Positions 17,409 through 25,825 of a stretch of DNA of 49,723 nt are shown here, piece by piece. The notes beneath the pieces are model-generated. The model searched no databases, had not been told where the DNA came from, and saw nothing but the letters and a program-made list of their open reading frames with translations. The DNA is from Deltaproteobacteria bacterium. GTDB lineage: Bacteria; Desulfobacterota; Desulfobacteria; Desulfobacterales; Desulfosarcinaceae. Each line of letters opens with the position of its first letter. The stretch's first letter is position 1. The stretch lies in assembly GCA_002747175.1 (NCBI GenBank), contig PDTK01000008.1, forward strand, positions 1 through 49,723, in the 5' to 3' direction. The position numbers were made by a program, and so were the translations under genes.

Positions 17409-17759
17409 ATGAAAAAACTTGCCAAAGATCTGAGAACCATTGCCCAACAATTGAGTACCCTGGCTCAGAAAACCGAAGACTTGGCAAAAACTTTCGAAAA
17501 GGCTCCTGCCGAAGCCACCAAAAAGAAAAAATCAGCAGCTCCTGCAAAAAAGAAAGCGGCATCAGGATCCAGAGGCGCGACCCCCACGGATCAGGTGATC
17601 GCAATTATGAAACGCTATAAAAAAGGAATCACTGTCGAGGCGCTAAGAGAAAAGTCCGGACTCAATGAAAAGCAAATCAGCAACATCGTCCACCGCGCTT
17701 GCAAAAAAGAAAAGATGAAACGGATCGGACGCGGTATCTATTCTGTATTCGGACTATAA
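17409..17759 (+). CDS. Lys/Ala-rich protein with winged-helix-like C-terminus
   Basis: A 116-residue basic protein. The ATG at 17409 follows a clear GGAGG; an earlier in-frame start lacks one. Residues 1-35 form an amphipathic coiled coil (KDLRTIAQQLSTLAQKTEDLAKTFEK in pieces). Residues 36-58 are a Lys/Ala/Pro tail like that of histone H1-type bacterial proteins. Residues 60-116 look like a small winged helix: QVIAIMKRYKKGITVEALREKSG, then QISNIVHRACKK and RIGRGIYSVFG. A DNA- or RNA-binding, chromatin-like role is inferred; no family name is claimed. Many Desulfobacterota encode similar small proteins. Confidence 0.7.
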   Translation: MKKLAKDLRTIAQQLSTLAQKTEDLAKTFEKAPAEATKKKKSAAPAKKKAASGSRGATPTDQVIAIMKRYKKGITVEALREKSGLNEKQISNIVHRACKKEKMKRIGRGIYSVFGL

Positions 17760-17762
17760 TCT

Positions 17763-17796
17763 CCATGGTTGCATAAAGAATGAGAAAGTTATCGTT
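17763..17796 (-). repeat. Dispersed repeat family B, copy 2 (inverted)
   Basis: Runs from CCATGGTTGCATAAAGAATG to AAAGTTATCGTT; the reverse complement matches the copies at 241-275 and 42789-42825. It begins four bases after the Lys-rich gene's stop codon. Confidence 0.65.
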
Positions 17797-18066
17797 AATA
17801 TCTGAATCTCTCCGGATTTTGCAACGCCGGGGCAATCGCAGACGGGTGGTACATCCACATTGGCGGTGTGCCGTTCGTGCCAGCGACTCCTTCTTCGATT
17901 GATTGGAGAAATTTCATAAACGGATTCCGTTCGGAATGTCCGGAAAGGGCCTTTGTTGGCGATAGAACCCGTTTTTCATGCATTTGGCAAGATCCATGGG
18001 GCAACCGTAATACCCATTGACGCCCTCGGTTAAAACATGTCCCACCGGACTTATTTTGTTTTTCTC

Positions 18067-18094
18067 TTGACGTTTTGAATAGATCTTTTATTCT
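18067..18094 (+). promoter_or_regulatory. Candidate cold-shock gene promoter
   Basis: TTGACG, 16-base spacer, TATTCT. It lies about 65 bases before the start codon of the cold-shock gene, giving the long leader usual for such genes. Confidence 0.5.
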
Positions 18095-18159
18095 TGGGAG
18101 ACTGCTTACCGGATGAAATATGGTCCGCTACGTTTAATTATTCCAAGGAGGCTGCAGAA

Positions 18160-18363
18160 ATGGCAAACGGGGTTGTAAAATGGTTCAGCGACAAGAAGGG
18201 GTTTGGGTTTATCGAACAGGAAGAGGGCCAGGGAGACATCTTCGTCCATTTTTCTTCCATTCAGGCCGAAGGATTCAAAACCCTGGCCGAAGGTGATCGG
18301 GTAACCTTTGACGTAGAACAGACCGATCGTGGTCCCGCTGCGGCCAATGTGATCAGAGAATAA
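18160..18363 (+). CDS. Cold-shock domain protein (CspA family)
   Basis: A 67-residue single cold-shock domain. The RNA-binding motifs RNP1 (KGFGFIE) and RNP2 (DIFVHFS) are intact, and it opens with the typical [14 protein letters not shown]. It binds single-stranded RNA/DNA and melts mRNA structure. ATG at 18160 follows AAGGAGG; the longer upstream in-frame start has no ribosome site and overlaps the promoter. A promoter and a strong terminator make it a single-gene unit. Whether it is cold-induced or constitutive cannot be told. Confidence 0.95.
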   Translation: MANGVVKWFSDKKGFGFIEQEEGQGDIFVHFSSIQAEGFKTLAEGDRVTFDVEQTDRGPAAANVIRE

Positions 18364-18385
18364 CCCGCAACAACCAAAAAAGAAG

Positions 18386-18418
18386 ACGGGACCCGCTGAG
18401 TGCAGGTCCCGTTTTTTT
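18386..18418. terminator. Bidirectional terminator between csp and gdhA
   Basis: Stem ACGGGACC / GGTCCCGT with a T-run on the plus strand. On the minus strand the hairpin is followed by CTTCTTTTTT, so it also serves the convergent glutamate dehydrogenase gene about 100 bases away. A second palindrome (TGCCGGCC ... GGCCGGCA) lies at 18437-18464. Confidence 0.85.
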
Positions 18419-18521
18419 GGGTCTGAACAGAAAAGATGCCGGCCGGCCATACCGCCCAGGCCGGCACGCCGGCGCCGGGGAATTCTTCATCCGGGTCCCC
18501 CTGTTGCCGACGCCGGATACG

Positions 18522-19871
18522 CTACACGACCCCCTGATCGATCATTGCATTCACAACCTTGATGAAACCGGCAATGTTGGCACCGTTCATGTAATTACCC
18601 GGTGTGTCGTATTGTTCGGCCGCCGCCAGGCATGTTTGATGAATGCCCTTCATAATCTTCTGCAGGCGGCTGTCCACCTCTTCACGCGTCCAGGCCAGAC
18701 GCATGCTGTTCTGGATCATCTCCAGACCGGACACCGATACGCCGCCGGCATTGGCTGCTTTTCCCGGTCCGTAGAGCAGTTTGTGATCGATAAAGATGTC
18801 GATCCCCTCAGGAACTGTGGGCATGTTGGCCCCTTCACTGACGACAGAGACACCATTGCTTACCAGATTCTGAGCGTCTTTGGCATTGATTTCATTCTGG
18901 GTCGCGGACGGGAAGGCACAATCCGCCTTGTGATTCCACAAGGGGTTATGATCCAGGCTTGGATCCGCTTCCGTATAGACCGCGCTGGAATATTTCTCGG
19001 CGTATTCCTTCACCCTGCCGCGGCGTACATTCTTGAGGTTCATGAGAAAGGCCAGCTTCTCACGATCAATGCCGGCTTCGTCATAAATATACCCCGACGA
19101 ATCCGAGCAGGTCACCGGTTTTCCTCCCAGGTCAAGAAGTTTCTCAATGGTGTACTGGGCCACATTTCCCGCTCCGGAAATCAAGCAAACTTTGTTTTCC
19201 AGAGTTTCATCCCGGGTTCCCAGCATTTCGGCGGCAAAATAGACCGAACCGTATCCGCTTGCTTCGGGGCGAATCAGGCTGCCGCCCCAGTTAAGGCTTT
19301 TTCCAGTGAGGACGCCGGTGAATTCGTTACGCAGCTTTTTATACATACCGAACAGGTAACCGATTTCTCGGGCTCCCACACCGATATCTCCAGCAGGTAC
19401 ATCCGTGTTCGGCCCGATGTGGCGGAACAATTCGGCCATGAAGCTCTGACAAAAACGCATGACTTCAGAATCCGATTTTCCCTTGGGATCAAAGTCACTA
19501 CCGCCCTTGCCCCCCCCCATGGGCAGGGTCGTTAGGGCATTTTTGAACACCTGTTCGAAAGCCAGGAATTTTAGGATTCCCAAATTCACCGAAGGGTGGA
19601 AGCGCAACCCGCCTTTATAGGGACCGATGGCGCTGTTCATCTCAACCCTAAATCCGCGGTTGACCTGTACCTCTCCCTGGTCGTCCACCCAGGGTACCCG
19701 AAAAAGAATCACCCGCTCGGGTTCCACCAACCGTTTCAGAATCCTGGCAGCGCGGTATTCGGGGTTGCGATCCATCACCGGCTTGATGGAGCCCATCACC
19801 CCGGTAACCGCCTGATGAAACTCCGGTTGGGCCGGATCCTTTTTCTTTACCAATTGAAGAATGTCCGCCAT
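18522..19871 (-). CDS. gdhA: NADP-type glutamate dehydrogenase
   Basis: A 449-residue hexameric-type glutamate dehydrogenase: 2-oxoglutarate + ammonium + NADPH to glutamate, in the cytosol. Seen: the substrate-site block GPYKGGLRFHPSVN, PMGGGKGGSDFDP with the catalytic lysine region, and PAGDIGVGAREIGYL. The coenzyme fold has SGAGNVAQYT and CSDSSGYI; the S-D-S-S pattern is that of E. coli-type NADP enzymes. The ATG at 19871 has GGAGGA just upstream; a longer in-frame start at 19928 has none. A second, equally long paralogue at 40721 has NAD-type residues, so this copy is probably the biosynthetic one. Confidence 0.92.
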   Translation of the reverse strand: MADILQLVKKKDPAQPEFHQAVTGVMGSIKPVMDRNPEYRAARILKRLVEPERVILFRVPWVDDQGEVQVNRGFRVEMNSAIGPYKGGLRFHPSVNLGILKFLAFEQVFKNALTTLPMGGGKGGSDFDPKGKSDSEVMRFCQSFMAELFRHIGPNTDVPAGDIGVGAREIGYLFGMYKKLRNEFTGVLTGKSLNWGGSLIRPEASGYGSVYFAAEMLGTRDETLENKVCLISGAGNVAQYTIEKLLDLGGKPVTCSDSSGYIYDEAGIDREKLAFLMNLKNVRRGRVKEYAEKYSSAVYTEADPSLDHNPLWNHKADCAFPSATQNEINAKDAQNLVSNGVSVVSEGANMPTVPEGIDIFIDHKLLYGPGKAANAGGVSVSGLEMIQNSMRLAWTREEVDSRLQKIMKGIHQTCLAAAEQYDTPGNYMNGANIAGFIKVVNAMIDQGVV

Positions 19872-20154
19872 CTGGATTCCTCCTTTTTTATTTAAAATGG
19901 TCCATGAATATGTAGGGATGGCGCCCAATGCGCCATCCTCCCACCAAATGTATGCATTAAATCGTAATCATGAACAAACGATACATAATGGCTGACAGGT
20001 TAGACCGAGCGATCAGGCAGCCGGTACGCACAACCCGCGAACATTCATCATGGCCTCCCGCGCGCTTTTGTGGACCCATTCTCGGCCAGGATGAATTTCG
20101 CTAACCACCGTGGCAAAACTGGATTACAAAAAAAACGCCATTCTTGCAAACATG

Positions 20155-20455
20155 GGTTATGTTATCAGATCAAAAATGATCGCCGAGATGCGCTGATACT
20201 GGCTCGTTTACATCGTACCGGTGAACTGACGTCGGTATATGTGCCCCGAGCCGAAGACAAAGCCGTCAGGGATCTGACCCGCGCAAGGGAAGATGCCAGG
20301 AGTGACGAGAAGAGAAGTAAACAGCGTCTGTTATCTTTTCTTTTGCGCAACGGGATCCGATATACGGGTGGCTCCCCATAGAGTAAGGCCCATATGCGCT
20401 GGATGTCTGATATCAAAATGCTTCATCGGTCCCAACAGGTCGTCTTGCAAGAGTA
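20155..20455 (+). pseudogene. IS110-family transposase relic, N-terminal half
   Basis: The translation reads [29 protein letters not shown] residues, then [23 protein letters not shown]: the conserved middle of the DEDD domain of IS110 transposases, including the acidic DRRDA motif. A stop in this frame at about 20379-20381 is followed, in a shifted frame, by SKAHMRWM and QQVVLQEY, also IS110-like. The N-terminus and the whole C-terminal half are missing. The homology stops where repeat C begins. A matching C-terminal piece lies at 27054-27236. Confidence 0.75.
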
Positions 20456-20465
20456 TACCCCAACA

Positions 20466-20552
20466 TTGCAAAAGCCGGAGGGAGCCAGGAGGTAAAGCGG
20501 CAACACTTTACTGCGATCCCCTGGCAAGGTGGGATCTGACCTCCTCCGGCTT
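20466..20552 (-). repeat. Palindromic repeat family C, copy 2 (inverted)
   Basis: Bounded by inverted arms AAAGCCGGAGG (about 20470) and CCTCCGGCTTT (about 20552). The portion 20466-20518 is the reverse complement of the repeat at 14914-14975. It starts within about 10 bases of where the IS110 homology ends. Confidence 0.6.
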
Positions 20553-20687
20553 TCCCGGCAGGGTACAAAATGAGAAAATTATCGCTGCACCCTGAATCGC
20601 ACGTTCGGTGAATTCCGGGACCTTGCGTAAAATCATGTATTTTATTTATTATTTTAAATATGTTGGCCATTTATGGACAGGCATCAG

Positions 20688-23663
20688 TTACGCACATCCG
20701 TCATCAATCAGTATAACACTTCTCGAGTGTCTGCCGTCCACTTTCAGCGTCAGCGATTCTTTCAGCACCACATGGGCAACAAAGCTCAGATCATTCTCAC
20801 GGGGCATGGCAATGAGCCGCTCCCAATCCAACCGGCCGCCGGCGGCCGCGTGAACAGTGATGTAATTGATACCCAGGGTCGTGATATTATGAAAAAAGTG
20901 AGACCCTTGGGAAGGTTCGGCAACGAGCTTTTCCGACTCGGTCTCGATCATGGCGCCAACCCCGGAAATATCCGCCCATGAAACCGGTATCCCCAGCCAC
21001 CGGTCAGCCGATCCCCAGCGCCCCGGGCCAATGAGCAGGTACTTCCGGCCGGCCTTGACCATCATGGCGTTGAGTTTGGCGATTTCCCTGGCAATCTGTA
21101 CCGTCTGCCCCGGATCGAAGTCCGCCGGCTTGACGTAAATGATATCGGCCATGTCCTGTTTTCTGGCATTTCCCAACGCATTGCCAGAGTAACAGAATGC
21201 ATTTTCGATCTCATGGTCGGAGATGTTTACTTGCTCTAGTTCAGACTTGGCCGTCATGGGGCGAAGCTGCAAAAAAGCAAACTGGGATGGATGGTCCGCT
21301 TCCCCGGACAGATCAACGGAGAATTCCATCTCCACAGGGCATCCCATCCCCTGAGAGCCCAATTCGAGCAGATCCAGAAGCAGTTCGGCCAGAGGGAATT
21401 CACGGTATTTGAGGACATGGGCAAAGGTCAGAACGCGATGTCCCGGAACGTGGATAGTATCGCGGATGCGGTGCTCTTCGGGAACATAAGTACTGGCCAG
21501 TCGCGCCAATGGCGCTTCCCCCTCGGCATCGGCAATATCCCGGGCCCAGAGATGGGCCCCATCGTTAACCTCCAGGTTGTGACAAGCACCTTCGAGCTTG
21601 AGGGCGTAAAACCGCCGCTGGGAATTTTCGAGTATATCTTCCACCGTCGAACGCTGGGGCAGCAACTGGGGATGGGCCGGAGAGAAACGCAGGTTTTTTT
21701 CACCCTCGACCACGGCCTTGCCCAGCCCCATGGCCACCGTCGCGATGCCGTCTTCCGGCTTCATACGCGAAAAGGGGTAGTAATTATACGATTGCGCCAC
21801 GCCGGAAATCGCGGGATAAAAGCTATCGCCGCACTTAGTGCCCACCAGCTTCTGGATGATCACCGCCATCTGCTCCTCTTCGGTCCGATGCCCCACCCGT
21901 TTGGAGAAAGCCTTGGGTCCTTTGTAATAGGTGGAGGCATACACCAGCTTGATGGCATGAATCAGATGATCCAGGCGAAGCCGCAGGTCTTCGCAATCAT
22001 TGGTGATCATATAGGTTCGATACAGACCCGCATATGCCCGGAACTGGGCATCTTCCAACAGGCTGGAGGAGCGGACGGCCAGCGGATAGGTCACCTGTTC
22101 CAGGTAGGCGTGCAGCTTTTCTTCAATCCATCCGGGGAACCGGCCCTCAAGGAATCGTCGGGCGATCTCATCGTCGGGCAGATCGGCCTTGGATAGATCC
22201 CGCAGCTGATTACTCTCCACGAAGGATTCGAATCCTTCGGTGGTGATGACCAGGGTCTGAGGCACCAGAATCTCCACGCCCGAATAACCGGAAGTGATTT
22301 TCGGATTCTGGCGCAACAGGGAAGCCACGAAAGCCAGGCCCCTGGCTTTGCCCCCCAGGGATCCTTTGCCGATTTTGAAAAACTCCGTATCGAAGTCCGC
22401 ATCGGCCGGATCGAAATCCGCCACAATTCCCTTCTGGCGCTCCTTGCGTCGATCAGCGATAAGCCCCACCAGGTGCTGCCGGTGACTTTCCACATCCGAA
22501 AAATCCGCATCACTGATGGGACGGATCCTTGTCGCCAGGTCCATTTCGGTGCGTGCAAACAGCCAGCGGGAAAAATCGTTGCGTTCGCAGTGGTAGGAAA
22601 AAGAGGACGACGGCAGGGTTCTGAGATGCCGTTCCAGGGACTTGAGAGTAGTCGCGCGTCCGATCTCGGATCCATCTAGTTTACGAAAAATGAACTCTCC
22701 GAATCCCAGTCGGCGTTTGAAAAAACGCCGCACATCCCGGTGCAGGGTATCCGAATTCTTGTCTACGAATTCAGCCGGAATGGTCTTGGCCCTCGCGGCA
22801 TTGGTCGATTCCGAACTGCTCAGCAACAGCGGAATGTCGAAACATTTTTCACGGATGTGTTTGAGAAAATCAATGCCGGCGGTATCGTTCAAGGCGCCAT
22901 CACGCGGAAAGCGGACATCGGAAATCACGCCCAAAACATACGACTCAAAACGGCCATATAGTTCCAGCGCTTCCTCGTAGGTGCCGGCAACCAGGATCTT
23001 GGGGCGGGCCCGCATGATAACCAGCCGGTGCTCGTCATTGAGCGTGCCTTCCATGACGGCCTGGGTCTGGCCAACCAGCTCACGGTACAGGATCGGCAGC
23101 AAGGAGGAAAGGTAATAAGGCGAGTCTTCCACCAGAAGAATCACCCGAACGCCGGCCGATCTTGTATCCCTTTCCACATTCATACGGTCTTCCGTACTTT
23201 TGATCAAGGCAACCAGGATATCCGTATTGCCGGACCACACAAAGGACTGATCAATGCCAGGCACGACATTCGACTCGGTTGTCGCAGGGGATGGAATGGC
23301 GTCATGGGAAAGCAGAATCACCGGCAGCCCGGGCTTTTTCTGTTTGATGGCTTTCCCCAATGCGGCGGCACCCATGTCGGCCAGGCTCGGCATGGTGATC
23401 ACCATATCGAAGGGATTTGCATCCAGGGCGGCGATGGCCTCCTCGGCCGTTGCCACCCAGGTCAATCGTGGCGGTTGACTGAGGTTGAGCCCCCGATACT
23501 CGTTGACAATACGTTCGGATAACCGGCAGTCCGCCTCCATGATCCAGGCATCGTAAGGGGTGGACACCAGCATGATGTTCAGTACCCGGCGGCCCATCAG
23601 CTCGTGAAACAGCTTGAAACGCAAATCGGAGGCATTGATGAATGGTTTGGTGTTCAAGACCAT
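20688..23663 (-). CDS. Receiver-receiver-PEP/pyruvate-binding fusion protein
   Basis: A 991-residue soluble protein. Residues ~25-150 resemble a degenerate receiver (VLNIMLVSTPYD, no acid pair). Residues ~170-320 are a second receiver with LLVEDSPYY and a possible phospho-aspartate in GVISDVRFP. From about 440 on lies the ATP-grasp/PEP-synthase N-terminal domain: FKIGKGSLGGKARGLAF, PLAVRSSSLLEDAQ, and VAMGLGKAVVEGEKNLRFSP. The phosphohistidine swivel domain and the PEP-binding TIM barrel of true PEP synthase or PPDK are missing, so it cannot be a complete PEP synthase. A receiver-controlled nucleotide-dependent phosphotransferase is possible; the partner is unknown. AAAGGTGA precedes the ATG. 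Confidence 0.8.
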   Translation of the reverse strand: MVLNTKPFINASDLRFKLFHELMGRRVLNIMLVSTPYDAWIMEADCRLSERIVNEYRGLNLSQPPRLTWVATAEEAIAALDANPFDMVITMPSLADMGAAALGKAIKQKKPGLPVILLSHDAIPSPATTESNVVPGIDQSFVWSGNTDILVALIKSTEDRMNVERDTRSAGVRVILLVEDSPYYLSSLLPILYRELVGQTQAVMEGTLNDEHRLVIMRARPKILVAGTYEEALELYGRFESYVLGVISDVRFPRDGALNDTAGIDFLKHIREKCFDIPLLLSSSESTNAARAKTIPAEFVDKNSDTLHRDVRRFFKRRLGFGEFIFRKLDGSEIGRATTLKSLERHLRTLPSSSFSYHCERNDFSRWLFARTEMDLATRIRPISDADFSDVESHRQHLVGLIADRRKERQKGIVADFDPADADFDTEFFKIGKGSLGGKARGLAFVASLLRQNPKITSGYSGVEILVPQTLVITTEGFESFVESNQLRDLSKADLPDDEIARRFLEGRFPGWIEEKLHAYLEQVTYPLAVRSSSLLEDAQFRAYAGLYRTYMITNDCEDLRLRLDHLIHAIKLVYASTYYKGPKAFSKRVGHRTEEEQMAVIIQKLVGTKCGDSFYPAISGVAQSYNYYPFSRMKPEDGIATVAMGLGKAVVEGEKNLRFSPAHPQLLPQRSTVEDILENSQRRFYALKLEGACHNLEVNDGAHLWARDIADAEGEAPLARLASTYVPEEHRIRDTIHVPGHRVLTFAHVLKYREFPLAELLLDLLELGSQGMGCPVEMEFSVDLSGEADHPSQFAFLQLRPMTAKSELEQVNISDHEIENAFCYSGNALGNARKQDMADIIYVKPADFDPGQTVQIAREIAKLNAMMVKAGRKYLLIGPGRWGSADRWLGIPVSWADISGVGAMIETESEKLVAEPSQGSHFFHNITTLGINYITVHAAAGGRLDWERLIAMPRENDLSFVAHVVLKESLTLKVDGRHSRSVILIDDGCA

Positions 23664-23754
23664 GGGCCGTTCACCTTTATGATGGGTTAAATGGCTGAGG
23701 ATTTAGCCTATAAATGAATTTGCCAAGTTATGTCAATACATACCGAAGTATTTC

Positions 23755-23788
23755 GTGTCTGTCCAGAAACAGGCAAATGTGATCGAAA
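23755..23788 (-). repeat. MITE family A fragment (terminal end)
   Basis: GTGTCTGTCCAGAAACAGGC matches one end of the 144-bp element at 13990 and 33998. Only about 34 bases remain and no TA flanks it. It lies between the bioY stop and the start of the 991-residue protein gene. Confidence 0.6.
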
Positions 23789-23855
23789 AGAGTTAGCAGG
23801 CCATTCTGTTTCCGGCCAGTGGGGCCACCATTTAACCCTATTGTCCTGCATGGCT

Positions 23856-24452
23856 TCAGCCAGCAGCCTGGGCAGCCCGCAAGGAGCCGTCGATCATGGG
23901 CCGCAGGGCTCGGGCAATGGGAATCGCCACCGCAATCTTGAGCGCGTCTCCTATCAGGAACGGCAGCATGCCCACGGCAACGGCCTTGGAAAAGCTCATT
24001 CCCGTCACCATCTTGAGCCAGGTAACGCCGAATGCATAGATGACGATGGTACCGGCGGTCATGGCCAAAATATCAACGACGACCCTGCCCCGCCCGCGCT
24101 CAGAAAAAACGCCGATCAGGTAGGCGGCCGCGACGAATCCAAGAAGATAGCCGCCGGTTGGCCCCACGAACTTACCGACGCCGCCGGTGCCACCGGCAAA
24201 AACCGGCAAGCCCACAGCACCGGCCAGTAGGTAGACCCCAATGCTGATCAATCCCCAGCGGCCCCCCAAAAGCAAACCGGCCAGCATGACGAACAAATTT
24301 TGCAAAACAATGGGCACCGGGCCCACAGGAATGGCGATATAGGCACCGGCAGCGGTCAAAGCCGCCATGAGCGATGCGTATACCATGCGTTTTAATTGAA
24401 GGGTGGATGGATCTGTTTGGGTTGTTGGATACTGCGGTTTTATTGGTTCCAT
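23856..24452 (-). CDS. bioY: Biotin transporter BioY
   Basis: A 198-residue inner-membrane protein with six hydrophobic segments, the S-component of a biotin ECF transporter (some BioY proteins work alone). Family patterns: IPVGPVPIVLQNLFVMLAGLLLGG and the GGTGGVGKFVGPTGGYLLGF loop that forms the biotin site. No EcfA or EcfT gene is nearby. The start at 24452 (MEPIKPQ) is preferred; an in-frame ATG at 24500 lies inside a MITE fragment and would add a non-conserved leader. No BirA box was seen upstream. The biotin ligase gene birA is immediately upstream on the same strand. Confidence 0.9.
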   Translation of the reverse strand: MEPIKPQYPTTQTDPSTLQLKRMVYASLMAALTAAGAYIAIPVGPVPIVLQNLFVMLAGLLLGGRWGLISIGVYLLAGAVGLPVFAGGTGGVGKFVGPTGGYLLGFVAAAYLIGVFSERGRGRVVVDILAMTAGTIVIYAFGVTWLKMVTGMSFSKAVAVGMLPFLIGDALKIAVAIPIARALRPMIDGSLRAAQAAG

Positions 24453-24480
24453 TTTTTCTTTTGCAAGAATAAAAATTTTC

Positions 24481-24514
24481 GTATTGGACAAATTGGCCAT
24501 TTCCGTATGGGCAC
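24481..24514 (-). repeat. MITE family A fragment
   Basis: The reverse complement begins GTGCCCATACGGAAATGGCC and continues AATTTGTCC, matching the left end of the full elements. It supplies an in-frame ATG upstream of the bioY start. Confidence 0.65.
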
Positions 24515-24576
24515 GCGCTATCGGCTAAGACGGGAAACCCGCAACCCATAGAGGGCGAAGTACTGAGTGCTAAGTC

Positions 24577-24654
24577 CTGAGGCGGGAAACCCGCATCCCA
24601 TGTACCCCACCCTAATTTTCCTGTTTTTTAAACAGAAACTGAGGTGTAAGGCAC
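24577..24654 (+). repeat. Dispersed repeat family E, copy 1
   Basis: Contains GGCGGGAAACCCGC, a tract TGTACCCCACCC, and ends ACAGAAACTGAGGTGTAAGG. An inverted copy of nearly the same length is at 40616-40693. A partial tandem copy of the GGGAAACCCGCAACCCA block lies just before, at 24531-24549. Confidence 0.7.
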
Positions 24655-24668
24655 GAGCAGCCATAAAG

Positions 24669-25595
24669 CTATTCATGAAAACAATCCCCATGCACCACAG
24701 TCCGCATAGCGCCATCTTCCATCTCTAGGATCAACCCGCCGTGGTCGTCCAGGTCCACAGCCATACCTTCGACGGTCTGCCGCAAGGTTTCCACCCGCAC
24801 CCGCTTGCCGAGTGTCACATTGCAAGATTTCCATTGGGTAAGCACACGTCCGGTATCCCAGGCACGCATACGCTGTTCGAATACATCCAGAAAGGCTGTC
24901 AGGATCTGGCGGCGGGGGACCTTCCGCTTCAGCAACGAACTCAGGGAGACGGCCATGGGCTGCTCCTGTTCCGGCGAATTGTTGACATTGAGCCCCATGC
25001 CGATGTTCAGGTGGGCCACCTGATCCCCTTCCGCTTCCATTTGTGACAAGATGCCGCAGATTTTCTTTCCGTTGACCAGGATATCGTTGGGCCACTTCAC
25101 ACCGGCCTCTACGCCGTAGGTCGAAATCAGAATCCCGGCCATATCCACGGCTGCGGCCAGGTTCACAAGCCCGGACAGCAACAGGGGAACAGCCGGTCGA
25201 AGTACGACCGTAAAAAACAGGCCGCCGTCTGCCGACGCCCAGGACCGCTGCATGCGCCCACGCCCCCTGGTCTGGCGCTGGGCCACGACCACGGTGAAAG
25301 CCGGGCATCCCTGGCGTGCCAACAACATCGCCTCGTCCATGGTCGACCCGGTTTCAGGAAAAAAATGAATGCGCTCCTCGCGTGCATCGAAATGGAACGG
25401 ATGCAGACCGTCGGCATCCGGCTGCAGGCGGTATCCTTGTTTAGAAGACTGAACGGCGATACCGTCCTGAACCAGCCCCCTGACATGCTTCCAGACCGAG
25501 ACCCGGCTGATGCCCAGTTCGGCACTCAGGGTTTCGCCGGAAACCACGCAGTTATGTTGTTTAAGGATATGAAAGATTCTCTGTTTTGAATTCAT
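24669..25595 (-). CDS. birA: Biotin-protein ligase and biotin repressor BirA
   Basis: A 308-residue bifunctional protein. Residues 1-60 are a winged helix (LSAELGISRVSVWKHVRGL) for operator binding. The ligase core follows: ETGSTMDEA (80-88), the biotinoyl-AMP loop GRGRMQRSW (110-118, one residue off GRGRxGRxW), KWPNDILVNGKKICGIL with the conserved lysine (~167-182), and a C-terminal SH3-like domain. It attaches biotin to carboxylase or decarboxylase carrier domains and represses biotin genes. A two-half-site operator touches its start codon, so it very probably represses itself. Next to bioY. Confidence 0.93.
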   Translation of the reverse strand: MNSKQRIFHILKQHNCVVSGETLSAELGISRVSVWKHVRGLVQDGIAVQSSKQGYRLQPDADGLHPFHFDAREERIHFFPETGSTMDEAMLLARQGCPAFTVVVAQRQTRGRGRMQRSWASADGGLFFTVVLRPAVPLLLSGLVNLAAAVDMAGILISTYGVEAGVKWPNDILVNGKKICGILSQMEAEGDQVAHLNIGMGLNVNNSPEQEQPMAVSLSSLLKRKVPRRQILTAFLDVFEQRMRAWDTGRVLTQWKSCNVTLGKRVRVETLRQTVEGMAVDLDDHGGLILEMEDGAMRTVVHGDCFHE

Positions 25596-25596
25596 C

Positions 25597-25629
25597 TGGT
25601 TAACCCATAAGAACTGAGATGGTTAACCA
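25597..25629. promoter_or_regulatory. BirA box (biotin operator) upstream of birA
   Basis: Two half-sites, TGGTTAACC and GGTTAACCA, separated by 15 bases. This matches the known biotin operator form (TTGT-like AACC, N14-15, GGTT...). It begins one base from the birA start codon, which places bound BirA-biotinoyl-AMP over the translation/transcription start region. Confidence 0.8.
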
Positions 25630-25732
25630 AATTCGACAATGATTGTCAAGCACCAATCCATTGAAACACTGCTTCACAGTTAGCAACAAATGCCCTTTGG
25701 TTCCTCGGGCCAAACGATGAAGCGAAGCGATC

Positions 25733-25775
25733 TCCACATTCGACGTTGGTCCTTCGATATTCAATGTTCTGTGAA
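25733..25775. repeat. Dispersed repeat family F fragment
   Basis: ATTCGACGTTGGTCCTTCGAT followed by ATTCAATGTTCTGTG; related tracts at 16430-16475 and 29040-29075. The short ORFs across it (25600-25788 minus) reflect the repeat, not a gene. Confidence 0.4.
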
Positions 25776-25825
25776 ACAAAGGGACCAAGCGCTAACGGCC
25801 AAAAGCGAATCGCTTATTTCAGGTG

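Larger units (their letters stand above)
17760..18159. other. Gene-free stretch with repeat fragments
   Basis: Contains repeat B (inverted) at 17763-17796, a partial repeat C near 17812-17830, and the cold-shock promoter near 18067. A minus-strand ORF at 17795-18004 covers the repeat pieces and has no support. Confidence 0.5.
19872..20687. other. Gene-poor region with IS110 relic and repeats
   Basis: Holds an IS110 transposase fragment (20155-20455), repeat C (20466-20552) and a weak repeat B copy (20561-20586). No intact gene is supported here. Confidence 0.6.

Noticed and set aside
18417..19535. 372-codon plus-strand ORF
   Set aside because: Antisense to gdhA, which has full family motifs.
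21291..22196. 301-codon plus-strand ORF
   Set aside because: Antisense to the 991-residue receiver/PEP-binding gene.
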